Below, piece by piece: positions 40,342 through 49,323 of a DNA stretch of 64,000 nt; within the stretch, counting starts at the first letter, position 1; each line of letters begins with the position of its first letter. This stretch comes from CAVVGZ01 sp963747965 (GTDB lineage: Bacteria; Chloroflexota; Anaerolineae; Anaerolineales; Anaerolineaceae). Under the pieces are notes generated by a model. It was not told where the DNA came from. It made no database searches and worked only from the letters and a program-made list of their open reading frames with translations. The position numbers were made by a program, and so were the translations under genes. The stretch covers positions 116,668-180,667 of the forward strand of contig CAVVGZ010000010.1 of the NCBI GenBank assembly GCA_963747965.1, written 5' to 3'.

Positions 40342-41184
40342 TCAGCTTTTCATAACCAGGGATACGCCAACGGCACCCGGTCCAATGTGAGAACCAATTA
40401 CTGGGGTAACCTCTTCCTCAATCACGTCTCGTTTTTGTTGTAAGAAATTTGCGAGCCGGTTTTTTACTTGTTGCAGCGTCTCTTGAGGGGCATGGGTATG
40501 GACAAATGCCAGCTTTTCAAAGGGGGCCAATCTTTCAACCTCTTCTGTTAGCCGCTTTAAAGCCTGCTTTTGGGTACGGATCATTTCCAGTTTGATCACA
40601 CCACCCGTCATCCTGATCATTGGTTTGATATCCAGCATGGTTCCAAGCCTGAACTTAAAATGCGACAGGCGGCCGGACCTCCGCAAGTACTCCAATGTAT
40701 CCAGCACAGCAATGGTGTGTGTACGGCGAATCGTCTCCCTGATGGTATGAACAACCTCTTCCATTGATTTATCAGCTGCTGCCACCGAATTCCCGATCAT
40801 TGTCAACAATCCCGTCCCAAGCGATAAATTTCCGCCATCGATTACCTCAATTGGGAAATCCTTGATGGATTCGGCAGCCAGCCTGGCAACATTATGAACA
40901 TTACTCAGGCTTGAGGCGACATGCACCGAGACAATCCCTGTTGCTCCTTCATCGATCAAGGTCTGATAGATCTTGACAAATGTTGCAATACCAGGTGCCG
41001 AGGTTGTTGGAGGGCTTTCCATGACCGGTAAGCGCTCATAAAACTCTTTGCGGGTAATATCGATACCATCCAGATAACTTTCATCCCCAATATTTATATA
41101 TAAGGGAATTACTGAAATGCCCAAATTCTCGGCTGTTGATTTACTCAGATCGCTTGCGCTGTCGGTCACCAATTTTATGGTCAC
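40342..41184 (-). CDS. DegV-family fatty-acid-binding protein
   Basis: 280 aa. VTDSASDLSKSTAENLGISVIPL, TTSAPGIATFVKIYQ and SVHVASSLSNVHNVA are the DegV (FakB-like) signatures. Such proteins hold a fatty acid for phosphorylation by a FakA kinase, which is not in the window. The start is a GTG at 41184 with GAGG upstream. Confidence 0.9.
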   Translation of the reverse strand: MTIKLVTDSASDLSKSTAENLGISVIPLYINIGDESYLDGIDITRKEFYERLPVMESPPTTSAPGIATFVKIYQTLIDEGATGIVSVHVASSLSNVHNVARLAAESIKDFPIEVIDGGNLSLGTGLLTMIGNSVAAADKSMEEVVHTIRETIRRTHTIAVLDTLEYLRRSGRLSHFKFRLGTMLDIKPMIRMTGGVIKLEMIRTQKQALKRLTEEVERLAPFEKLAFVHTHAPQETLQQVKNRLANFLQQKRDVIEEEVTPVIGSHIGPGAVGVSLVMKS

Positions 41185-41338
41185 ATAGCCTCTTTTTTTC
41201 CGTTAATTATCTCTAATTGTATTACAATATGAACCGTTTTGGGTAGAAATATCTAAAGAGGGACAGTAAAATCTCCAATTATCCTCCCTTTGAAGGTCTC
41301 TCCCCTGAATGATTTACAGGAGTCAGTCCGGAGGGAGA

Positions 41339-41581
41339 CTATCCCCCTGGATTACTGATATCCCGGTTTTCTGCCGGGGCAGGTGGGTTTTCCACGGGCT
41401 CTTGGGGTATCAAAAACATGAGAATCAGGTAAAGAAACAACCCATTACCACCCAAAAAAAGTAATAGCACAAAGAGTATCCGCACAACGGTGGGATCTAC
41501 ACTTAGATACTCGGCGATTCCACCACAAACACCCGCTATCATCTTTTCGTCCCTGCTGCGATATAATTTTTTTGAATTCAT
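41339..41581 (-). CDS. PspC-domain membrane protein
   Basis: 80 aa from the ATG at 41581, supported by AAAGGAGATTTACT; an in-frame ATG ten codons upstream lacks a ribosome site. YRSRDEKMIAGVCGGIAEYL and a following hydrophobic helix are the PspC pattern. The Pro-rich tail is short. PspC proteins take part in membrane-stress responses. Confidence 0.88.
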   Translation of the reverse strand: MNSKKLYRSRDEKMIAGVCGGIAEYLSVDPTVVRILFVLLLFLGGNGLFLYLILMFLIPQEPVENPPAPAENRDISNPGG

Positions 41582-41633
41582 AGTAAATCTCCTTTGCCAA
41601 TTAATACGCATTTTGATGCATCTGGTTGCAGGG

Positions 41634-41933
41634 TCATTTGTTGCCTCGTATATGCCAGATCACTTTTCCAATTAGATCTTCCTTATTTATCACCCCGAAT
41701 GAATTGCTATTGGTGCTATCGCTATGCAAACCAGAAACGCTGAGTTCACCTTTCTCTGTGTTTTTGGAATCAACAATTTTTATCATTCGTCCGAGTATTC
41801 TCTGATTAAATACAACCACATCACCCCGGATTATGGAATTAAAAAGCCAGGGAGGCTTATAGATAATGACATAGTCTCCTGGCTTGATTTTAGGATACAG
41901 GCTGTTTCCTGCAATTCTAATAATTCTAAACAT
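41634..41933 (-). CDS. sodX: Nickel-SOD maturation protease (SodX-like, S26 signal-peptidase fold)
   Basis: 99 aa. GNSLYPKIKPGDYVII contains the catalytic serine and RILGRMIKIV the likely lysine of the Ser-Lys dyad; RGDVVVF lies between. SodX trims the N-terminal leader of Ni-SOD so that His1 can bind nickel. Its ATG overlaps the sodN stop codon by one base (TAATG), the expected gene pair. Confidence 0.85.
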   Translation of the reverse strand: MFRIIRIAGNSLYPKIKPGDYVIIYKPPWLFNSIIRGDVVVFNQRILGRMIKIVDSKNTEKGELSVSGLHSDSTNSNSFGVINKEDLIGKVIWHIRGNK

Positions 41934-42436
41934 TAAAGGTCGGGATATACCACCAATTCCTCCGGTTTATAAGGGGCTTTAACCTTCTTGGTTTTCATAC
42001 CTTTTGTATCCCAGAAAATTTCGGCAAATTCATTAACCGCTTCAAGCAGATTCACAGCAGTTTCACGGTCAGCTGTCTGGCGTGCCTTGGAACCAAGCTG
42101 CATGATTTTATGCACCAATCCGTGCACCTGGGGATATTTTTCGAGATGATTTGCTTTTAAATAATCGCCCCAGATCACCCGGATTTCATGTTTACAGATT
42201 TCGGCATGTTCCTCTTTTACAGCCACATACCGGGACATACTGTTCTGGAATTCCAGTGTATCGGTTTTATGTTCTTTTACCAGACCCTCCATCAAATCCA
42301 CCATACGGATTACAGTCAGGGCTGCCAGTTGTGCACGGTGCGGATCATAAATTCCGCAAGGAATATCACAGTGGGCCTGTGCCACCTCAAAATTTACTTT
42401 CTTATCAATTGAACTCAATACTTTGTATATCATCAT
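41933..42436 (-). CDS. sodN: Nickel superoxide dismutase
   Basis: 167 aa. The nickel hook HCDIPCGIYDP begins at residue 22, so a 21-residue leader (ending VAQA) must be removed to free His1, Cys2 and Cys6. The remaining helical bundle and length agree with the family. It converts superoxide to oxygen and peroxide. AAGGGAGATC precedes the ATG pair at the start. Confidence 0.96.
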   Translation of the reverse strand: MMIYKVLSSIDKKVNFEVAQAHCDIPCGIYDPHRAQLAALTVIRMVDLMEGLVKEHKTDTLEFQNSMSRYVAVKEEHAEICKHEIRVIWGDYLKANHLEKYPQVHGLVHKIMQLGSKARQTADRETAVNLLEAVNEFAEIFWDTKGMKTKKVKAPYKPEELVVYPDL

Positions 42437-42522
42437 GATCTCCCTTTTCTTGAAATTTGGTTATTATTGGTAAGTTTGTATTTATTTTAAATCACCGTAT
42501 CCCTGGAGTCTGTCGGGATTTA

Positions 42523-43602
42523 TTACTCGGCTTCTATTGAAACGATCTGGCCTGAATTGTTGACCAGTAAAACCCATTGGCTGCCGGGAATCAACTGTTC
42601 GTAGAGGTCTTCATCCGAAAAAGTGTATGTCATCTGTCCTTCATCCGTGGAAAAGATGGCTGAATAGCTTTCCCGGGTATCTCCAAGCCTTTCATTGGCT
42701 TCAAGCTGCGGGTTTGGCCATTGCGGGCTTCGATCAGATCCTTGCAAAATCACTTGATCAACTACCTGCCACTCTTCAACAGTGTAGTTACAATATTCGA
42801 GGTATACCTCATAAACACAGTCTTGAATAACTTCTGCATACCCGCTGCCTGTATCAACTGTGTACGGTGTACCACAGGCTTCAACCGAATTCTCCACTGG
42901 TTCATCTTCAGAGTGATGGTAGCGGTCTTCACAGCTGCCGATGGAAGCATTGGCTGGAATCTGGTCAATAAAAGCCTGGCGATTCACCGGTTTCAATCCC
43001 TGGATAAAAACCAGGCGCTCCCACCCGGCTGACTGTAAAGTGGCTTCCACTCCCTCCGTTTTACCGCCAGCGGATAACAAAGTAACAATTAATATCAGCC
43101 CAAGAATTCCCAACACTGCAGCGATTACACAGCCTATTCCAGGTTTCATCGGGGCTTTTTCTGGTTTCACGGCAGGGGGTGCAGCTGCTTTCCTTTCAAG
43201 TGGCGCTCCGCAATTTTCACACTGATATGCTGTATCCACATTCATAGCCCCGCAGGATGGACAGGCTACCTGTTTTTGAGGTCCAGTCTGGTATGCCCCC
43301 ATAACCTGGCCTTCCTCTCTAATTTTGCCTTCCTGCAAATCGCCCCCGCATTGTCCGCAAAACTTGGCATCCCCAAAATTGCGTGTTCCACAAAATGCAC
43401 AGTGGATATCAGGTCCTGCTTTGGCTCTGCGGATCTCCTCCTCATCCTTTATCAGATCCTGGCGTTCGGGCTGCTCAAACTTAACATCTGCTGGTTGGGC
43501 TGCCCCGCAGCCGGTACAGAACTTGTTCGGACCCGGGTTTTTTGTTCCACAATTAGGACAAAGCCATTGCAGCTTGATGAAGCCAATTGATTTTTTCGCC
43601 AT
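42523..43602 (-). CDS. Triple zinc-ribbon membrane protein
   Basis: 359 aa. Three zinc ribbons occupy the N-terminal half (CPNCG..CTGCG near 14-34, CAFCG..CGQCG near 68-88, CPSCG..CENCG near 114-135). One membrane helix lies near 155-178, and a soluble domain of about 180 residues with several cysteines is probably outside. Related zinc-ribbon membrane proteins are common in this phylum and of unknown role. Confidence 0.78.
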   Translation of the reverse strand: MAKKSIGFIKLQWLCPNCGTKNPGPNKFCTGCGAAQPADVKFEQPERQDLIKDEEEIRRAKAGPDIHCAFCGTRNFGDAKFCGQCGGDLQEGKIREEGQVMGAYQTGPQKQVACPSCGAMNVDTAYQCENCGAPLERKAAAPPAVKPEKAPMKPGIGCVIAAVLGILGLILIVTLLSAGGKTEGVEATLQSAGWERLVFIQGLKPVNRQAFIDQIPANASIGSCEDRYHHSEDEPVENSVEACGTPYTVDTGSGYAEVIQDCVYEVYLEYCNYTVEEWQVVDQVILQGSDRSPQWPNPQLEANERLGDTRESYSAIFSTDEGQMTYTFSDEDLYEQLIPGSQWVLLVNNSGQIVSIEAE

Positions 43603-43963
43603 AAAGTTGCCCCGAATCCTTTCAGACTAATCCAGTAAAGAATACTCCAGGATTATTAATCAAATTCATTAAAATTATAGAGAAAAATGTTCATCCTGTC
43701 TACTGGGAAAGATGACCTTATTGACCTTATCATTATACTCTCCGGCATAGCGCTTTGCTTCCCCTTATCGCATGCCCTCCCGAGGGGAAAGTTGTGTTCA
43801 AGCATTCGCTGATATAAATCGCCAGGTACCTTGTTATCCGGGACCTATATTTATTAATACAAACCATTTGATCCTGTGGAGGAGGATTACCATTGGTAAT
43901 CTACCATGTTGGGGGAAATATCATTTAGCAGAACCTGATCTTAAGGGATTGCCGGGAAATTAA
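43603..43963. other. Intergenic region, no convincing feature
   Basis: About 360 bases between a divergent and a convergent end. A 63-codon frame at 43772-43963 has no recognisable features. No terminator, repeat or consensus promoter was seen. Confidence 0.5.
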
Positions 43964-44668
43964 TTAATGGATGGAACCCGATAATTTCTGCAGTACTTCA
44001 TGACGGATATTGGTTGGAATCGCCTGGCGATTTGCCTCCAGAAAATCATTTACTTCTATTGGATATCGTTTTGACAGTTCCCGCAAAGCCCAGGATAAAG
44101 CCTTCCTTACCATTCTGTCAGGATCCCCCTTTAATCGATTACAGATATCAAGCGTGCGGGTTAGATCTCCCTTCCCTCCCCTTGATTTCAAATTTAGTGG
44201 AATTGTGGAAACAAGTGCTGCCCGGCGCCACCAGGGATTATCACTTTCCGTCCAATTTTGAATCGTCTCATCCGGAATTTTCCCATTTTGCCAACATTTA
44301 CCCGACAATAAGGTGGAATAGGTATCTACGGATGCCCAATTATCCATGCCCTGCCCCAGTTGAATGAGATCGTTCTCCGTGAGGGCTTGCATTGCATGGG
44401 CATTCTCATTAATCATTAAATAGGCAAACTGCCTGGCTTCAAATATCTGGCTGTCAACCAGTGCTTTCCCAAGCGCAACCACATCTTCACCATCTGCCAG
44501 TAACAACCGGGGATGTTCCACCTTGACATACTGCCGCAGGATCGGGGCACGGATACCCAATACCCGCATCCTTGTTGAAAAATACCTTTTTAGGGTTTCA
44601 GCATCCTCGGGATTTGCAGCCTGTGTAAGATATGCCAGAATTCTGCGGACCCAATCTTGCTGGTGAAT
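43964..44668 (-). CDS. AlkD-like DNA alkylation repair protein, probable ATT start
   Basis: HEAT-like repeat protein. LGIRAPILRQYVK, YLMINENAHAM, NWASVDTYS and WWRRAALVS are typical of AlkD glycosylases, which remove bulky or cationic alkyl bases. The first ATG in frame (44569) gives 201 aa and cuts off the first helices. The same frame runs on upstream to 44668 (IHQQDWVRRILAYLTQ...), giving 234 aa, the usual family length. The only well-placed initiator there is an ATT, six bases after an AGAGGT ribosome site. A rare ATT start, or an upstream sequence error, explains this. Confidence 0.72.
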   Translation of the reverse strand: MHQQDWVRRILAYLTQAANPEDAETLKRYFSTRMRVLGIRAPILRQYVKVEHPRLLLADGEDVVALGKALVDSQIFEARQFAYLMINENAHAMQALTENDLIQLGQGMDNWASVDTYSTLLSGKCWQNGKIPDETIQNWTESDNPWWRRAALVSTIPLNLKSRGGKGDLTRTLDICNRLKGDPDRMVRKALSWALRELSKRYPIEVNDFLEANRQAIPTNIRHEVLQKLSGSIH

Positions 44669-44741
44669 AGCTTTACCTCTTTGACCTATTTATCCTGGAA
44701 AACCAAATACCCTGATAAGTCCAGCCGGGAACGGTAAATGA

Positions 44742-45380
44742 TCAAGCAAGCAAGGCTTTCACCGATGCCACTGCCCGGCTGGCATCCGGGGCATACCCGT
44801 CCGCTCCAATCGATTGGGCATAATCGGCGGTTAATGGGGCTCCGCCAACAATCACTTTTACATCCTGGCGTATACCAGCTGTCTGAAGTGCTTGGATGGT
44901 ATCTTTCATCTTCGGCATTGTGGTGGTGAGCAGTGCAGACATGGCAACCACTTGAGCTCCTGTAGATTTCACTGCTTCTACAAACTGATCCGGTGACACA
45001 TCGGATCCAAGATCAATTATCTCAAATGCGGCCCCTTCCAACATCATGCACACCAGGTTCTTCCCGATGTCGTGTAGATCTCCTTTTACCGTACCGGCCA
45101 CAACCTTACCGCTTGATTGGACATTGGACTTTACCAGGTACGGTTTCAAGAAAACCAGGCCGGTTTTCATGGCTCGAGCGGCAACCAGCATTTCCGGAAC
45201 AAAATAATCCCCATCCTCAAAAAGACGGCCTACTTCACTCATCGCTGCGACCATTCCCTCATCAAGGATCCGTCCAGGTTCAATTCCTTCATCCAGCGCC
45301 TGTTGAACAAGCGGTGGAATCGGTTCATTTCGTTCAACCTCAACTATTGCTTTATAAAGTGCCTCAAGCGATTTTTCCAT
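44742..45380 (-). CDS. Corrinoid (B12-binding) methyltransferase protein
   Basis: 212 aa. An N-terminal helical cap (residues 1-85) precedes a Rossmann-type cobalamin domain with GDLHDIGKNLV (the DxHxxG lower-ligand histidine), VVAMSALLTTTM and IVGGAPLTADYA. Such proteins (MtaC/MttC-like) carry methyl groups between a substrate methyltransferase and a second methyltransferase. It is divergent from the UroD-type gene 150 bases away, which is the usual partner. Confidence 0.9.
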   Translation of the reverse strand: MEKSLEALYKAIVEVERNEPIPPLVQQALDEGIEPGRILDEGMVAAMSEVGRLFEDGDYFVPEMLVAARAMKTGLVFLKPYLVKSNVQSSGKVVAGTVKGDLHDIGKNLVCMMLEGAAFEIIDLGSDVSPDQFVEAVKSTGAQVVAMSALLTTTMPKMKDTIQALQTAGIRQDVKVIVGGAPLTADYAQSIGADGYAPDASRAVASVKALLA

Positions 45381-45533
45381 GCAAACTCCTTTACCCGATT
45401 ATGTTATTAGTTTATTCTAAGCTGAAGGCGTTTCATCCGGTTCTTCACAAAAATGATTAATCAATCCCTCTTTGGTTTTCAATAATTCACCGATGCTATA
45501 ATCATATCAAATAAATGATGAATGGAGGGCTTG

Positions 45534-46637
45534 ATGAACCTGCCAACATGGCCCTGGAAACCCGATCCCGATTATACCCGGCTGTTAAAACACTTGTCCC
45601 GTACCGGTCGGAGTGATTTTGTCCCACTCCTGGAGTTCCTGGTTGACCCGGAGATCATAAAGGCATTGTCGGATGGATTATTTCCGGGTAATCCTTTCCA
45701 TGGCCGGACGCCCGTTGAAAAAAATCTGGATAGTACCATGTGGGTATATTATAAACTCGGATACGATGCCTTGCGCGCCAAGCCAATTTTGGACCTTCCC
45801 TTTAAGAAAATGAATGTCAACGACACAGCCATGTATTCGCGTGGTTCCCGCAGTTGGGTAAATGAGGGGACTGGACCCATAACCAACTGGCAGGAATTCG
45901 AGCAGTATCCGTGGCCATCTCCTGCCGATGCCGATTGTTCACAATTGGAGTACGTGTCCAGGAATCTTCCTGAAGGAATGGCTATCCTTGCCAAAGCGTA
46001 TGGTATCTTTGAACAGGCGACCAATCTTATGGGGTATCAGACCTTTGCAGAGAGCCTTTACGATCAGCCGGATTTGATTCAGGCTATCTTCGACAGAATT
46101 GAGCAGGTTTATTTGCCGCTAAACCAGGCAATTATCCAGATGGAGCGCGTAATTGGTTTGTGGATCGGGGATGATATGGGTTTTAGAACCGGCACACTCG
46201 CAGCCCCTAAACATCTGCGGCAGTATGTCTTCCCAATTCATAAAAAAATCGCCAATGCCTGTCATGAGCACGGAAAATTATTCCTGATGCACTCCTGCGG
46301 CAACCTTTCCGGGATCATGGATGAACTGATTAAGGATGTATGCATTGACAGCAAGCATTCCTTTGAGGATGCCATTCAACCGGTGGAGACTTTCTGCAGC
46401 CAATATGGAAATCGCATTTCTGTTATTGGGGGGGTGGATGTCGATTTACTGGCACGCAGCACACCGCAGCAAATCCGAGGGCGCGTCCAGGCCATCCTGG
46501 AAACCTGTGCCCCGACCGGTTCCTATATGCTTGGAAGTGGAAACAGTATTACCAATTATGTACCTGTTGAGAATTTCCTGGCCATGATCGATGAAGGCTG
46601 GCGTTTCAACCAGTCGATATCCGGTCTGGCAGGCTGA
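45534..46637 (+). CDS. Uroporphyrinogen decarboxylase-family methyltransferase
   Basis: 367 aa TIM barrel of the UroD/MtaA type. HSCGNLSGIMDELI supplies the His-x-Cys zinc pair, with IGGVDVDLLAR near the C-terminus. Without heme genes nearby, and with a corrinoid protein next door, corrinoid-dependent methyl transfer is the likely role. I start at the ATG at 45534, which follows GGAGGGCTTG, rather than at 45522. Confidence 0.85.
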   Translation: MNLPTWPWKPDPDYTRLLKHLSRTGRSDFVPLLEFLVDPEIIKALSDGLFPGNPFHGRTPVEKNLDSTMWVYYKLGYDALRAKPILDLPFKKMNVNDTAMYSRGSRSWVNEGTGPITNWQEFEQYPWPSPADADCSQLEYVSRNLPEGMAILAKAYGIFEQATNLMGYQTFAESLYDQPDLIQAIFDRIEQVYLPLNQAIIQMERVIGLWIGDDMGFRTGTLAAPKHLRQYVFPIHKKIANACHEHGKLFLMHSCGNLSGIMDELIKDVCIDSKHSFEDAIQPVETFCSQYGNRISVIGGVDVDLLARSTPQQIRGRVQAILETCAPTGSYMLGSGNSITNYVPVENFLAMIDEGWRFNQSISGLAG

Positions 46638-46709
46638 TGCATTTCGGCATGATTTGCATGTTATTCGATAGGAAATTCCACTTCTGGAAGGTATCCCAAC
46701 TAAGGTGTT

Positions 46710-47351
46710 TTATTCAGTGTCAAGGTCAACATCAGCCGGCATGCCAGGCTTCAGCGCCAGGGTTGGATTGGATAGGTTTAATTTCACTGCGTAAACCGTA
46801 TTTTTCCGCCCCTTAACTGTTTGGACATTGCGCGGGGTGAACTCCGCTTCATCAGCAATATGGATCACCGTGCCCCAAAATACCTCCCCCGGAAATGAGT
46901 CTACTGTAACCGGATACACACCCCCAAGGGAAATTTGGCCATAACGTTCTTCCGGAACATAGACTGTCAGGGATATATCATGCAAATCAGCAACAACAAA
47001 CAGGGTGCTTCCACCCAGGGCGACCTCTCCCGGTTCAATAGCCCTTGTCAGCACAATCCCGTTGATTGGTGAGCGTACTTTTTCCGTGTATCCCGGTGCC
47101 GCCCCGGTGACTCCTCTCACACTGGCGAGAAGCTGGTTTTGGTAGACTTGCTCTCCCTCTGAAACATAAACATCGCGTGCTGTACCACCCATCACCACCC
47201 CAAGGTTGACTTCATTCGCTTCGATGGTGCCTGTCACAATGGATTCATTGGCGCTGGAATAGTTTTGGAGGAAATAATAACTTCCAATGATAATCCCTGC
47301 CGTTAGGATGACGAGAACCGGGATGAGCCTTTTTCGATTATTTTTCATCAT
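46710..47351 (-). CDS. Membrane-fusion (HlyD-type) protein of the ABC exporter
   Basis: 213 aa. A membrane helix covers about residues 8-28, then a lipoyl-like barrel (GTIEANEVNLGVVMGGTARDVYV and SPINGIVLTRAIEPGE) and a beta-barrel domain. The long coiled-coil hairpin that reaches TolC in diderms is missing, so the protein is shorter than its relatives. It is the last gene of the exporter operon and corresponds in position to YbhG. Confidence 0.85.
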   Translation of the reverse strand: MMKNNRKRLIPVLVILTAGIIIGSYYFLQNYSSANESIVTGTIEANEVNLGVVMGGTARDVYVSEGEQVYQNQLLASVRGVTGAAPGYTEKVRSPINGIVLTRAIEPGEVALGGSTLFVVADLHDISLTVYVPEERYGQISLGGVYPVTVDSFPGEVFWGTVIHIADEAEFTPRNVQTVKGRKNTVYAVKLNLSNPTLALKPGMPADVDLDTE

Positions 47352-47417
47352 TCACCTGCTGATCCAAATTTTTTATCTGTCAAAGCTGGCTGATCCAGCA
47401 TGCCGCATTTAAGGTAA

Positions 47418-48353
47418 TTATTCCTTGCCCTTTACCAGAGACATAAAAATATCTTCCATAATCGGTTGACTTGGCTCAATTTTAATATTTTGCAAACCTG
47501 AATCGGCTATTTTTGCAGCCAATCCCGTCTGCGTGATATCCGCTGAAGTGTGCACCCGCAGGTGATCTCCAGCCAGGCTCGCATTAAAGACGCCTGGTAC
47601 AGTTTCAATACGATTCAGCGTGCTCAACAATGGACCTGTCCCATCCTGTTCCCCACCCTCGATGAGAATCTCCCACATTTTGCCCGGGAACGTCTCCCGA
47701 AGCCTGGTGGGTGTATCCAGTGCCAGGAGCCTTCCATTATTGAGAATTCCAACCTGGCTGCAATTTTCAGCTTCATCCATGTAGTGCGTGGTAACCAGGA
47801 TGGTGATGCCGTTTTCCACAAGATTATAAATCAGATCCCAAAATGTACGCCGCGCATTGGGGTCCACCCCGGAGGTTGGCTCATCCAGCAGCAGCAGCCT
47901 GGGCCGGTGCACAATTGCTGATGCCAGGGCTGCCCTCTGGCGCCACCCGGTAGAAAGCGTTCTTATCTGCCGGTCGGCCGCTTCTTCCAGGTTAAGCTCT
48001 GACAGAAGTTCGTCCACCCTGTGAGAGTCAGTAACCCCATAGACTCCTGCATAAAAATCCAGATTTTCCCTGGTGGTCAATTCATGGTATAGAGCAAATT
48101 TTTGTGACATGTACCCGGTAGATGCCCGTACATTGAGAGATTGTTTTGTTGAATCAAAACCTAAAACACTGGCGGTCCCCTCCGTTGGGGTGAGGAGTCC
48201 AAGCAGCATGCGGATCGTAGTAGTTTTTCCAGAGCCGTTCGGGCCCAGGTACCCAACTACCTGTCCGGGTTCAATCTCAAATGAAAGGTGGTCCACAGCC
48301 AGGAAACTTCCGAAGAAACGGGTAAGATTACTTACCGAGATAACCGGGGTCAT
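47418..48353 (-). CDS. ABC exporter ATPase, second copy
   Basis: 311 aa. Walker A GPNGSGKTTT, ABC signature LSTGWRQRAA, Walker B LLLLDEPTSGVD. DrrA/CcmA-type multidrug exporter class. Its start overlaps the stop of the preceding ATPase (ATGA), so both are made from one message and probably pair in the transporter, as the two halves of YbhF do. Confidence 0.93.
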   Translation of the reverse strand: MTPVISVSNLTRFFGSFLAVDHLSFEIEPGQVVGYLGPNGSGKTTTIRMLLGLLTPTEGTASVLGFDSTKQSLNVRASTGYMSQKFALYHELTTRENLDFYAGVYGVTDSHRVDELLSELNLEEAADRQIRTLSTGWRQRAALASAIVHRPRLLLLDEPTSGVDPNARRTFWDLIYNLVENGITILVTTHYMDEAENCSQVGILNNGRLLALDTPTRLRETFPGKMWEILIEGGEQDGTGPLLSTLNRIETVPGVFNASLAGDHLRVHTSADITQTGLAAKIADSGLQNIKIEPSQPIMEDIFMSLVKGKE

Positions 48354-49321
48354 GAATCCTCCCCGGTTGCAATATTAACATCGATCAAAGCCCGGGAGTT
48401 GGTTAAACCGATAAATATATCCTCCAGCAAAGGTTTGATCACTTCTAATCGATAAACAATTCCCCCAGCCCGCGGAATTTCTTCTGAAAGCTGTGCAATC
48501 ACCCGCTCATGCTCCCCTGGATGTACCCGTAAGTGCAGCCGGTCACCAAACCTTTGAGCATCTTCTACCGCCGGATTCTGCATCGCCAGCTGTCTGAGAA
48601 GATTATTGGGTGTACCTGTCAATTCCAGCACCCGGTTATGCAGGATTTCTCTCAGCTTGCGCGGGGATCCTTCGCAGATGATCCGTCCATCCAGCATAAA
48701 ACCAACCTTGGAGCAGCGTGATGCTTCATCCATATAGGGTGTGCATAACATTACCGAAACCCCTTGCTCTCCGGCCAGCCGGATGATCAGCTGCCAGAAA
48801 TCCTGGCGGGTGATCGGATCCACACCGGTGGTTGGTTCATCGAGCAGCAAGAGTCGCGGTTGGTTCACCAGGGCGCAGGCCAGGGACAATTTTTGCTTCA
48901 TGCCGCCGGAAAGCTGCCCGGCCAGCCGGTTTTCAAAGGCATCCAGGCCGACAAATGCCAAATTTTGGCGCGATCTCTCCAGCCAGTCGCTGCTGGAAAG
49001 ACCCCGCATTTCTGCCAGAAAACGGATATTTTCCAGCACGGTAAGGTCTTCATAAAGAGAGAACCGTTGGGAAAGATAGCCAATCTGGGTTCGGGCTTCC
49101 TCTGGCTGGCGATCCATGGGGTATCCTGCTATCACCACACTGCCAGCCTGAATCCGGAAAGCACCACAAATCAAGCGTAAAGTTGTTGTCTTTCCCGCTC
49201 CATCAGGACCAACCAGTCCGTAAATTTCACCCTTTACTAAACGGAGGGTAACATCATCGACCACCCGGCGGGAGCCAAAGGCATGCGAGAGATGGGTAAC
49301 AACCAGAACGGGTTCTTCCAT
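48350..49321 (-). CDS. ABC exporter ATPase, first copy
   Basis: 323 aa. Walker A GPDGAGKTTT, signature LSGGMKQKLS, Walker B LLLLDEPTTGVD. It follows the permease by two bases and overlaps the next ATPase. Its C-terminal ~100 residues form the regulatory tail of the CcmA/DrrA type. Confidence 0.93.
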   Translation of the reverse strand: MEEPVLVVTHLSHAFGSRRVVDDVTLRLVKGEIYGLVGPDGAGKTTTLRLICGAFRIQAGSVVIAGYPMDRQPEEARTQIGYLSQRFSLYEDLTVLENIRFLAEMRGLSSSDWLERSRQNLAFVGLDAFENRLAGQLSGGMKQKLSLACALVNQPRLLLLDEPTTGVDPITRQDFWQLIIRLAGEQGVSVMLCTPYMDEASRCSKVGFMLDGRIICEGSPRKLREILHNRVLELTGTPNNLLRQLAMQNPAVEDAQRFGDRLHLRVHPGEHERVIAQLSEEIPRAGGIVYRLEVIKPLLEDIFIGLTNSRALIDVNIATGEDS

Positions 49322-49323
49322 GA

